Position numbers and translations under genes: made by a program. Positions 7,913-15,512 of a DNA stretch of 36,605 bases are shown in pieces. The stretch is taken from contig CAMVMK010000020.1 of the NCBI GenBank assembly GCA_947168585.1, forward strand, positions 1 to 36,605, in the 5' to 3' direction. Numbering within the stretch: the first letter of the stretch is position 1; each line of letters begins with the position of its first letter. Below the pieces are notes generated by a model. That model saw nothing but the letters and a program-made list of their open reading frames with translations. It was not told where the DNA came from and searched no databases. This DNA is from an uncultured Fretibacterium sp. Its GTDB lineage: Bacteria > Synergistota > Synergistia > Synergistales > Aminobacteriaceae.

Positions 7913-8794
7913 CTAAACTTTCTCTTGGGTATATTTGCCGAGCAGCCCCGAAGGCTTAACGAGTAAAACTACTATCAAAACCCCGAAGACTACCGCGTCC
8001 GAGAGTTGGCTCGATATATAAGCCTTTGCGAAAATTTCTATAATTCCTAACATTATTCCGCCTAAAAATGCTCCGGGAATTGAGCCTATTCCGCCGAAAA
8101 CTGCCGCAGTAAATGCTTTTATTCCAGGCAATGATCCTGTAGTAGGCATTAAAGTCGGATAAGCTGAGCACAACAAAGCTCCTGCTATTGCTGCAAGTCC
8201 TGAACCTATCGCAAAAGTTAATGAAATAGTTGCATTTACATTTATACCCATTAACTGAGCCGCTCCCTTATCTTCTGAACATGCACGCATGGCCTTGCCG
8301 AGTTTAGTTTTGCTGATGAAGAGCGATAACACTACCATTATTATTAAACAAGTTGCAATAGTTAAAGCCGTAACATGAGAAACTGAAAGAGCTCCGTCAA
8401 ATAATTTGAATGCTCCGCGACCTATAATAGACGGGAAAACTTTTGGATTTGACGACCATAATAAAAGCGCGGTATTCTGCAGAAAATAACTCATACCGAT
8501 TGCCGTGATTAATACAGCCAAAGACGGAGCCTGCCTCAAAGGTTTATAAGCAAGACGCTCAACTATAATACCAAGAAAAGTGCAGAGTAACATTGCAAGA
8601 ATTACACCTAAAAAAGGATTTAATTCGTAGCGCGATATAGCATAAAAACAGACGTAAGCCCCTACCATTATTACATCGCCGTGAGCAAAATTCAGCATTT
8701 TCGCAATGCCGTATACCATTGTATAGCCTAATGCGATAATAGCGTAAATACTGCCGAGACTTATTCCGCTGATTAAAAAATTCAAAAATATCAT
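7913..8794 (-). CDS. livH: Branched-chain amino acid/amide ABC transporter permease LivH
   Basis: This is an inner-membrane permease that partners LivM. It opens with the LivH signature FLISGISLGSIYAIIALGYT, then MVYGIAKMLNFAHGDVIMVGAY. ACSEDKGAAQLMGINV marks the coupling region contacted by the ATPases, and KAFTAAVFGGIGSIPGAFLGG lies near the C-terminus. The 293 residues and about eight hydrophobic segments match the family. The start is ATG behind AAAGGAGC, separated from livJ by 170 bases that hold an attenuator-like hairpin and a heptamer repeat. Confidence 0.95.
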   Translation of the reverse strand: MIFLNFLISGISLGSIYAIIALGYTMVYGIAKMLNFAHGDVIMVGAYVCFYAISRYELNPFLGVILAMLLCTFLGIIVERLAYKPLRQAPSLAVLITAIGMSYFLQNTALLLWSSNPKVFPSIIGRGAFKLFDGALSVSHVTALTIATCLIIMVVLSLFISKTKLGKAMRACSEDKGAAQLMGINVNATISLTFAIGSGLAAIAGALLCSAYPTLMPTTGSLPGIKAFTAAVFGGIGSIPGAFLGGIMLGIIEIFAKAYISSQLSDAVVFGVLIVVLLVKPSGLLGKYTQEKV

Positions 8795-8825
8795 TGAAAT
8801 TTTATAGCTCCTTTATATTAAAAAA

Positions 8826-8860
8826 CAGTCTGAGATTTTAAGGCCGCGTTTCCCAGACTG
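8826..8860 (-). terminator. Attenuator-like terminator between livJ and livH
   Basis: On the minus strand CAGTCTG and CAGACTG make a seven-pair stem, followed at once by TTTTTTAATAT. It sits between the binding-protein gene and the first permease gene, where partial termination would give more LivJ than permease, as is common for solute-binding proteins. The loop is about 20 bases. Confidence 0.65.
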
Positions 8861-8871
8861 CTTTAATTAGT

Positions 8872-8960
8872 AAGGAGTGAGAAGTGAGGAATGAGGAGTT
8901 TTTTTATTTCTAATTCCGAATTAGTTTTAACTCCTACTTCCTAACTCCTAACTCCTAATT
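8872..8960. repeat. Inverted pair of heptamer-repeat arms downstream of livJ
   Basis: A purine arm (8872-8899, GGAGTGA-type units) faces a pyrimidine arm (8929-8960, CTCCTAA-type units). On the minus strand the arms pair over about 28 positions with a handful of mismatches, forming a long hairpin just after the livJ stop. With the next hairpin it makes two potential 3' structures for the livJ message. Confidence 0.75.
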
Positions 8961-8964
8961 GTAA

Positions 8965-10083
8965 TTAGTCAAGTCCGACGTAAGCACCGTCTTTAATGAT
9001 CATACCTTTGGGGTCTTTTGTAACTTCGCCCTTGGCACTCCACTTGACATTTTCGCCGGTTAAACCGTTGAATGTCATCGTTGTGAATTGTTCAATCATC
9101 TTAGAGCAAAGAGTTTCAGCGTCCATATCGGGAGTAGCCTTTGCAAGTTCGAGAGCCTCTTTGTAAGCATAAACGCAGTCATAACCGTCTGCCGCGAACT
9201 GGTTAGGAATTTCGTTGTGTTTTGCTTTGTAAGCCTCAACAAATTTCTGAGTTCTTTCGTCTTTAGCATCAGCGTTGAACGGTGTTAAAAGCATAACGCC
9301 TTCAGCGAGTGATTTGTCAAAGCCTTCCATCGTTAAAATTCCGTCCATTCCGTCAATTCCGAACCATTTAGGAGCGTAGCCCATGGCGGCGGCCTGAGCA
9401 AAAATTAAACTCGCGGGCTGGTAATACATCGGAAGGAAAACGAGTTCCGCGCCTTTGTTCTTAGCGTCTGTAAGCTGAACGGAAAAATCTGTGTCGTTGC
9501 CGTCTGCAAAAGTCATATCGCTGACGATTTCAAGACCGTATTTAGGAGCGTTCTCTATAAAAGTATCATAAACGCCTTTTGAATAAACGTCGTCATTTTT
9601 CCAAATAATAGCGATTTTCTTTCCTAAACCTTTTTGGCCGATATACTGTGCGCTTGCTGTGCCCTGATTGGGGTCAACGAAGCACATCTGGAAGACATTG
9701 TCTTTGCCTTCAGTTACAGCTGCTGATGAAGCTGACGGAGTAAGAGCAAAAATTCTGTCCGCAAAATTTTCGGCTGCTGTAGCTTCTGCTGGTTTTGAAG
9801 TTACTGAGCCTAAAGAAATCTGCATTCCCCAGTCCTTGAGAGCGTTGTAAGCGTTAACGGCCTTTTCAGCGTCGTGAGTGTCGTCCTCGTAACGGAGTTC
9901 AAACTGAATACCGCCCATAGCGTTAATCTCAGCTACTGCGATTTCTGCGCCGTATTTAGCAGCGTTTCCGTAGATAGCCGCGCCGCCCGTGAGAGGGCCT
10001 GTGCCTCCGATTTTGAAAGCAGCACCGAATGCGCATGAAGCCATAGCCAAAATAAGAACTGCGGATATTAAAATCTTTTTCAT
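8965..10083 (-). CDS. livJ: Branched-chain amino acid/amide ABC transporter substrate-binding protein LivJ-like
   Basis: This is an extracytoplasmic binding protein (periplasmic-binding fold type I) that delivers substrate to LivHM. The signal peptide is MKKILISAVLILAMASCAFG with cleavage near residue 20. The mature part begins with AFKIGGTGPLTGGAAIYGNA, and ISLGSVTSKPAEATAAENF and LTPSASSAAVTEG follow the family pattern. At 372 residues from this start it has normal length. I choose the internal ATG because GGGAGGAAAT lies just upstream and the signal peptide begins here; eight extra upstream codons lack a site. First gene of the operon. The substrate could be leucine-type amino acids or short amides. 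Confidence 0.93.
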   Translation of the reverse strand: MKKILISAVLILAMASCAFGAAFKIGGTGPLTGGAAIYGNAAKYGAEIAVAEINAMGGIQFELRYEDDTHDAEKAVNAYNALKDWGMQISLGSVTSKPAEATAAENFADRIFALTPSASSAAVTEGKDNVFQMCFVDPNQGTASAQYIGQKGLGKKIAIIWKNDDVYSKGVYDTFIENAPKYGLEIVSDMTFADGNDTDFSVQLTDAKNKGAELVFLPMYYQPASLIFAQAAAMGYAPKWFGIDGMDGILTMEGFDKSLAEGVMLLTPFNADAKDERTQKFVEAYKAKHNEIPNQFAADGYDCVYAYKEALELAKATPDMDAETLCSKMIEQFTTMTFNGLTGENVKWSAKGEVTKDPKGMIIKDGAYVGLD

Positions 10084-10132
10084 AATGTTTAATTTCCTCC
10101 CTAACAATGAAAATTAATTTACGGCCTGAAAA

Positions 10133-10138
10133 ATTTTA
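10133..10138 (-). promoter_or_regulatory. Candidate -10 element for the liv operon
   Basis: On the minus strand TGATAAAAT, an extended -10, lies about 50 bases upstream of the livJ start. The -35 region is poor (TTTTCT-like). The HU promoter in this window has the same TGATAAAAT, which supports the reading. Confidence 0.45.
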
Positions 10139-10151
10139 TCACATATTTTAC

Positions 10152-10209
10152 TTGAGAAAAAATAGATTTAATGTCGGGGTATCGCTTATAATGGCATGTG
10201 AAAAATAAA
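10152..10209 (+). repeat. 58-bp perfect direct repeat, left copy
   Basis: This is identical, base for base, to 10942-10999, which is the last 19 codons plus the stop of the methyltransferase gene lying between the copies. Similarity continues weakly on both sides (GAAAAATTTTAT before; ATGCAAAA and an AGGAG site after). In frame it still reads LRKNRFNVGVSLIMACEK and stop, so it is a displaced gene end. It contains TATAAT at 10187-10192 and may also promote the downstream gene. Confidence 0.95.
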
Positions 10210-10246
10210 TTCATGCAAAACTTAGGAGGCTCGAAAAAAATTAGTC

Positions 10247-10998
10247 ATGGAAAAAATTATGTATGAAGAACTACGGCAGCAGCAAAATAAACACTGGTGG
10301 TTCAGGGGCAAACGAGAAATTATTATCGACTACGCTGAACATCAAGCGGCTTTCAAAAAAGACCCGCAAAATAAAATTCTTGACGTAGGGTGCGGAATGG
10401 GCTTTTTGCTCAGCGAGTTAGCGCATTGGGGCGAAGTTTACGGCATGGATCTTGCGCCTGAAGCCGTGAATTACTGCCGTTCTCTTTTCGATTCAAAGGG
10501 GGGGGGGTAAAAATTTCTGTAGGTTCGCTTCCTGACAGCGTTCCTTACGAAAATAATTTTTTCGATTTTATTTTTGCCGCAGACGTTATCGAACACGTTG
10601 AAAACGACATAGAAGCCCTAAAAACTCTCCGAAATTTATTAAAAACTAACGGAAAATTAATTATCACTGTCCCGGCTTTAATGAGCCTCTGGAGTCATCA
10701 CGATGAATTAAATCATCATTTCAGGCGCTACGAAGAAAAAGAACTTTTAGAAAAAGTCGACAAGTCCGGACTAAAAATCATAAATCATTCTTTTTTTAAC
10801 ACGCTGTTTTATCCTGTTACTAAAATTATCAGGATTTTCAAAAATAAATTTCACGATAATAAAACCGATCTCGATACCAGCTCTGTTACTCCTTTCTTAA
10901 ACGCAATTTTAGCGAAAATTTTTGCGTCGGAAAAATTTTATTTGAGAAAAAATAGATTTAATGTCGGGGTATCGCTTATAATGGCATGTGAAAAATAA
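10247..10998 (+). CDS. Class I SAM-dependent methyltransferase, interrupted at a G10 tract (likely phase-variable, OFF here)
   Basis: The start of the protein is MEKIMYEELRQQQNKHWWFRG, then the SAM-binding motif ILDVGCGMGFLLSEL (about residues 44-58) and EVYGMDLAPEAV. With ten G the frame hits TAA straight after SKGGG, at residue 87. With eleven (or eight) G it continues as VKISVGSLPDSV, FDFIFAADVIEHV (a typical motif of Methyltransf_11-type enzymes), LIITVPALMSLWSHHDE and on to CEK. That would be about 250 residues. The HWWF N-terminus resembles methyltransferases found with surface glycan or lipid genes; the acceptor is unknown. The gene sits between perfect 58-bp direct repeats. AGGAGG lies 17 bases before the ATG, which is far; no better start is seen. 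A sequencing error in the G run is the main alternative. Confidence 0.85.
10498..10507 (+). repeat. Poly-G tract (G10) inside the methyltransferase gene
   Basis: Ten consecutive G in an AT-rich gene, with a full reading frame restored by adding one or removing two. Mononucleotide G tracts of this length are classical slipped-strand switches, for example in Campylobacter and Neisseria surface genes. It is the longest G or C run I noticed in the window. Confidence 0.95.
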
Positions 10999-10999
10999 A
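10942..10999 (+). repeat. 58-bp perfect direct repeat, right copy
   Basis: This copy forms the 3' end of the methyltransferase gene and the sequence leading to the next gene. Both copies are followed, at a short distance, by ATGCAAAA, an AGGAG-type site and a start codon. The TATAAT at 10977-10982 could promote the downstream 72-residue gene. Recombination between the two copies would remove exactly the 790-bp methyltransferase unit. Confidence 0.95.
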
Positions 11000-11037
11000 A
11001 ATAAAATCCATGCAAAATTTATAGGAGTGAAAATTTT

Positions 11038-11256
11038 ATGCCCGATAACACAAAATCATTCAGCGACCTTTGGCGCGAAACTATTTACACTGCGCACGTA
11101 AATTTTTTAAGAAAAAGAAACTTATTTGAAGACTGGAAAAAATTTAAGGCCGGTAAAAAATTGCGTCAGGACGATTTCAGGCTCATGAGCGAGTTTATAA
11201 AAATCGCCGCCGCTAAACAGGAAAAATCTCAGCCTAAATCTGAAACTCAGGAATAA
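11038..11256 (+). CDS. Small uncharacterised protein, 72 residues
   Basis: I do not recognise this protein. It is highly charged, begins MPDNTKSFSDLWRETIYTAH and ends in a disordered tail (AAAKQEKSQPKSETQE); the middle is likely two or three helices. It has no signal peptide, membrane segment or cysteine cluster. ATAGGAGTG lies ten bases before the ATG, and the stop is only six bases before the AddB-like gene, so the two are almost certainly co-transcribed. A role as accessory or regulator of that nuclease is an inference from position only. Confidence 0.7.
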   Translation: MPDNTKSFSDLWRETIYTAHVNFLRKRNLFEDWKKFKAGKKLRQDDFRLMSEFIKIAAAKQEKSQPKSETQE

Positions 11257-11262
11257 AATTTC

Positions 11263-14163
11263 ATGGGCATTAATATATTTGCCTACAATTACGTCTCTGA
11301 AATTTCGGGACTTCTTGAAAAAATCAAAAAAGATTTTCCCGGAGATTTTTCAGATTTATCCTGCGTCCGTTATGTCGTTCCGTCTCAAAATGACAAAATT
11401 TGGCAGCCAGATAAAAAAATTTCGAGCGAAGATTTATGGACTTGGGACGAAATTTATAAAGACGTTTGCACTGCCGGACGAGTAACCCGAAAAAGAGTTT
11501 TATCGCCGCCGGATCATTTATTGATTTTAGATTCGATCCTTAAAAGCGTCTTGGCCGAATATCCCGAAAAAGTTCAAGAACTTCCGGGCTTAACACGCGC
11601 GGGATTTTTAAGCATAATTTCACGGGACATACGCGAATTATTAAACGAAGCCGTAGAGGCTAAACAGCTTGAATTTAATCCCGAGAGCAATAACGCTTCG
11701 GAGTTTCTTTTGCCGCGTGTTTATGAAAAATATCTTGAGTATCTCAACAATTATAATTTGCTCGACAGCGCGGAAATTTATTCTGAAGCCCTTGAAGAAA
11801 TTAAAAAAAATCAATCTTGGGGACGCGAGTTTGTTTTAGTCTTCGTGGGATTTTTATCGTTCACCGGAGCACAGCATCAATTAGTCTCAGCACTTCAAGA
11901 CCGGTGTAAAAATGTTTTTATTTTGAAGCCTGAAACAAATTTATACGGTTTTCACGATGTTCATTATCAAATTTATAAAAAATATTCCGCGCCGTTAAAA
12001 TCTGTCGGACAAATTGAAGAACTTTGCGTTGCCGAACCCGGTTTAGAGCCGGAAGTTATAGCAAGAAAATTAGCTTTATCATCAGAAAAAAATTTTGACG
12101 ATATAGGCATCATGATTGAACGCGGAAGAGAAGCGGCCTTTGCTGAAGCCTTTGAACGTTACGGAGTTCCTTATGATTTTTCTTCGGGGATAAGAATAAA
12201 TTTAACTTTGCCCGGAAAAATTTTAAGCGCAGTCCGTCATCTTAATTCGCGCGGTTTTCCTGCTTACGAAACTGCAATGTTATTAACTCAGCCGTGTTTC
12301 GCAGGAAATAAATTCCCCGTAATGAGGGCTTATAAGGCAGGCTGTACAGGTCTTGACAGCTGGCAGGACTTTTTAACTTCAATGATTGAAAACGGCGGTG
12401 AAGAAATTTTCAAAACTGCTTTACTCGCTATAAAATCTATAAAAATTTTTCGCGATGTCATGGCTAAAGACTCGAAGCCTGAAAAAATTATGTCGGCTTT
12501 TTATGAATTTTTGACAACTGAAAATTTATGGCTCGATAGATTTTCTTCAAAAGATATTGCCGCTCTTCCTGAACTTGACGACACTATAAGAAATACAGCC
12601 AGCGCAATCGAAACTATAGGCACAAAAGTTTTGGCTCTTAATGAATTACTGCCGGACTTGGGAATAGTTCAAAACGATAAATTAAAAAATGATGAAGCTT
12701 ATGACTTCTTAGAACGCTGGTGCGCTAACACTGATACACGGCCGCCCGTGCAGATTTCTAACGCCGTGAGAATTTTTACGGGAACTCCGCCGGTCTTGTC
12801 AAAATTTCCTGTCTGGATAATGACGGGAGTAACTCAAAAAACTTGGTCGGCAAAAATAAATTCTTCCCCTCTGCTCGGCGAAGCTGAACGCGAAAAATTA
12901 AAGGCTCTTCCTAACGCTAAGGCTAAGGCGGATCAACATGAAGCTTTATTCAGGCGTTTAATTCAGGTCGGTGAACAGCGCACGATAATTTCACGTCCTG
13001 TTCTTGACGAAGAAGGCCGCCCGCTTTCTGAATCTCCGTTTTTTGAAAAATTCCGCGAAAACATGAAAGACACTTGGAAAATTATTCCGAGCGAACCTGA
13101 CAGCATAAAAATTTTGTTAGGCTCTGACGGTTTTATATTTGATGACATAGACCCGGCGGAAAAAATTTCGCGCAAACCTCCCGTAATTTTCAAAAAAGTT
13201 AATTTCGTAGGAGCAAGCGATATTCATAAATTATTAAGCTGTCCGTTCTTATGGTGGCAGGAAAAAGGAGCAAATTTATATCAGCGCGACACGGATATAA
13301 CTTCGCCTGTTGAATGGGGCGTTATGCTTCATAAATTTTGGGAAAGAGTCTGGCGACGTTATAGAACTGATGTTAAACAGATTTTTTATAAAATTGCTCT
13401 CGACGAGTGGAAAATTTTAACGGACTCTCAAGAATTAAACGATGACTATAAAAATTTTTCGCGCCTCGTTAAAGATTTCAGATTAAAACGAAAATTAGAC
13501 GGGATTAAATTCCGCGTTGAACGTTTAGCTAAAATTCAAAATGAAATTTTAGAAAATTTACACGCTGCAGGTTATGTCCATGAAAAAATTTTATTGGAAG
13601 AAGAAGCCTATCTTAACTCAGAAAAAAATAATATAAAATTTTTAGGACAGTGCGACAGAATTGAAATTTTACGCGACCCTAACGGCGGAAAAATTGCTTT
13701 CATTGCTGATTATAAAGAGGGCATCGGCGAACGTTCTGAAAATTCTATGACGAAAATTCAAAATTATGAATGGAACACAGAACAACGCGAAAAATTTGCC
13801 TGCGGTCTTCAGCTTTCAGTTTACGCGGCATTATTTACGGAAAATTACGACACTAAATTATGCGGCGTTTATATTTTAGGGCTCGAAGACGGGAAAATTT
13901 CAGGAAGCATATTAAATTCAGAAGACTATCCGGAAATTTGGGAAATTTTCTCGCAATATAAATCCTCAAAATTCAAACCCTCAATTAAAGATCGTGTCGA
14001 TGAGGGCGAATATGCTATGAGTTGCGCTGCAGAAGTTTTGAACGCGGGAAAATTTGCGCCGGAATATCAATCGGATTCTTGTAAATTTTGCAAGATTAAA
14101 AGTCTTTGCAGAATGGGCGAGTTCAGAGGCGAAATTTTAGAAGACGACAGCAGCGAAGATTAA
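11263..14163 (+). CDS. AddB-like PD-(D/E)XK exonuclease with a 4Fe-4S cluster motif
   Basis: This belongs to the RecB/AddB nuclease superfamily (PDDEXK_1), which resects DNA ends for repair. The first ~550 residues are an AddB-like helicase-fold region without a canonical Walker A, so it is not an active motor by itself. The nuclease domain has His690 (GVMLHKFWERVW), Asp798 (FLGQCDRIEI), Asp816 and Lys818 (IADYKEG). Cys660 (LLSCPFLWW) plus Cys940, Cys943 and Cys949 give the C...CxxCx5C pattern of the AddB iron-sulfur cluster. At 966 residues it is shorter than typical AddB (about 1,160). An addA helicase partner would be expected next, but the following gene is an unrelated convergent one. 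ATG start; no strong AGGAG before it, so coupling to the small upstream gene is likely. Confidence 0.85.
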   Translation: MGINIFAYNYVSEISGLLEKIKKDFPGDFSDLSCVRYVVPSQNDKIWQPDKKISSEDLWTWDEIYKDVCTAGRVTRKRVLSPPDHLLILDSILKSVLAEYPEKVQELPGLTRAGFLSIISRDIRELLNEAVEAKQLEFNPESNNASEFLLPRVYEKYLEYLNNYNLLDSAEIYSEALEEIKKNQSWGREFVLVFVGFLSFTGAQHQLVSALQDRCKNVFILKPETNLYGFHDVHYQIYKKYSAPLKSVGQIEELCVAEPGLEPEVIARKLALSSEKNFDDIGIMIERGREAAFAEAFERYGVPYDFSSGIRINLTLPGKILSAVRHLNSRGFPAYETAMLLTQPCFAGNKFPVMRAYKAGCTGLDSWQDFLTSMIENGGEEIFKTALLAIKSIKIFRDVMAKDSKPEKIMSAFYEFLTTENLWLDRFSSKDIAALPELDDTIRNTASAIETIGTKVLALNELLPDLGIVQNDKLKNDEAYDFLERWCANTDTRPPVQISNAVRIFTGTPPVLSKFPVWIMTGVTQKTWSAKINSSPLLGEAEREKLKALPNAKAKADQHEALFRRLIQVGEQRTIISRPVLDEEGRPLSESPFFEKFRENMKDTWKIIPSEPDSIKILLGSDGFIFDDIDPAEKISRKPPVIFKKVNFVGASDIHKLLSCPFLWWQEKGANLYQRDTDITSPVEWGVMLHKFWERVWRRYRTDVKQIFYKIALDEWKILTDSQELNDDYKNFSRLVKDFRLKRKLDGIKFRVERLAKIQNEILENLHAAGYVHEKILLEEEAYLNSEKNNIKFLGQCDRIEILRDPNGGKIAFIADYKEGIGERSENSMTKIQNYEWNTEQREKFACGLQLSVYAALFTENYDTKLCGVYILGLEDGKISGSILNSEDYPEIWEIFSQYKSSKFKPSIKDRVDEGEYAMSCAAEVLNAGKFAPEYQSDSCKFCKIKSLCRMGEFRGEILEDDSSED

Positions 14164-15509
14164 GCCGGTGAGTTTAACTCCGCTGCTCCTTTTAGAATTT
14201 CTATAATCTCATCATCAAAATTCATAATTGCCCAAGCAAGTGCCGTAACGCCTTTTTTATCAGGAATATTAACATCGGCTCCATGATTAACTAAAATTTT
14301 TATCGTTTCAAGCTGAATTTCTCTGCGCAGAACGTTAAATAAAACTGCAAGAGAATATAAATCCGCGCCCTTTTCTGAACAAATTGCTCCTGTCCTTATC
14401 AAAGATGATATAAAAATCTCCGGGCTTCTGTCCCGGTCGTTCACCGCCCACGTTAAAGGCGTAAAGCCCGATTTATCACGAATATTCGGGTCTGCTCCGT
14501 TTTCTAATAAAATCTCAACAACTCCGTCTTCAACATTGCTGTCAATCACAGCCAAAGTCAAAGGCGTACGCCCGTCCAAGTCGCGAAAATTCGGGTCTGC
14601 TCCGTGAACTAATAAAGAATTAACCATTGAAAGCCCCGTTAAAACAGCGTACATTAAAGGCGTGCGGCCTTTTGAGTCTATGAAGTTCGGGTCAGCTCCG
14701 TTTTGCAGTAAAAGTTCAAGACATTCCGGCGATTCCATTGAGATTGCTACGTTAACATTCGCCGTAAAAATCGGCGGTAAATCTTCATCATCTTCTTCAT
14801 CGTGAGATAAATCTAAAATTTCGTTGACGTTCGCTCCGTTCTCAATAAAAAATTTAATCATTTTCAGAGCTTTTTCACCCGATTTTTGAATATTTAATAT
14901 CGCAAGTGAAAGCGGACTTTGTTTCATAGTGCAGGGCTGATTTACGTCCGCACCGTGATTAATTAAAATCTGAGCTAATTTCAAATCATTAGTTTCTATT
15001 GCCGTCAGCATTGCTTCACGATAATCTGCTCCGGCTAACATTAAAGTTTCTACGATGCTGTAGTCCGGCTCTGCTTCCATATCTAACATAAAAACAGCGT
15101 AAGTTAAAGTATTATAACCGTTTCCGACCCGCATATTAACGTCCGCTCCGAGTTCAACGAGGCATCTTACAAGTTCACCTTTATTAGCAGAAATCGCGCA
15201 TAAAAGCGGCGTTCTGTTCCGGCTGTCTTTGCTGTCAACATTTGCGCCGTAAACGTCAACTAAAAGTTTCAACATTCTAATATCTTCCATAATCATAGCT
15301 GCCATAAACGCGGGAAAATTTTGGGCTTTATGGTTGAGTAAAACTTTTATTGCACCGTAATTTTTTTCCATTACGGCAACGAATAAAGGAGCCACTGTAA
15401 CTCCCTGATATTTTGCACGGCGGTTTACGCTCGCACCGTGTTTTATCGCGTTTTCAATGTCATATTCACTGCCCCGTGCGCAAAGATAAAGAAATTCTCT
15501 TTGATTCAT
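14160..15509 (-). CDS. Ankyrin-repeat protein
   Basis: The whole 449-residue protein is built from about eleven ankyrin repeats. Their hallmark turns recur (GASVN, GANVD, GADVN, GADPN, with GRTPL or GYNTL helices between), from about residue 25 to the end. There is no signal peptide, membrane segment or extra domain, so it should be a cytoplasmic binding scaffold of unknown partner. Some repeats are degenerate or have an acidic insertion (HDEEDDEDLPP near 240). It starts three bases after the tlyA stop and probably shares its transcript. Its stop overlaps the stop of the convergent AddB-like gene by four bases, leaving no room for a terminator. Confidence 0.88.
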   Translation of the reverse strand: MNQREFLYLCARGSEYDIENAIKHGASVNRRAKYQGVTVAPLFVAVMEKNYGAIKVLLNHKAQNFPAFMAAMIMEDIRMLKLLVDVYGANVDSKDSRNRTPLLCAISANKGELVRCLVELGADVNMRVGNGYNTLTYAVFMLDMEAEPDYSIVETLMLAGADYREAMLTAIETNDLKLAQILINHGADVNQPCTMKQSPLSLAILNIQKSGEKALKMIKFFIENGANVNEILDLSHDEEDDEDLPPIFTANVNVAISMESPECLELLLQNGADPNFIDSKGRTPLMYAVLTGLSMVNSLLVHGADPNFRDLDGRTPLTLAVIDSNVEDGVVEILLENGADPNIRDKSGFTPLTWAVNDRDRSPEIFISSLIRTGAICSEKGADLYSLAVLFNVLRREIQLETIKILVNHGADVNIPDKKGVTALAWAIMNFDDEIIEILKGAAELNSPA

Positions 15510-15512
15510 TTT

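Noticed and set aside
10187-10192. TATAAT in the 58-bp repeat as a proven promoter of the methyltransferase gene
   Set aside because: No -35 hexamer at 16-18 bases; the TTGAGA in the repeat is 29 bases away. Kept only as a possibility.
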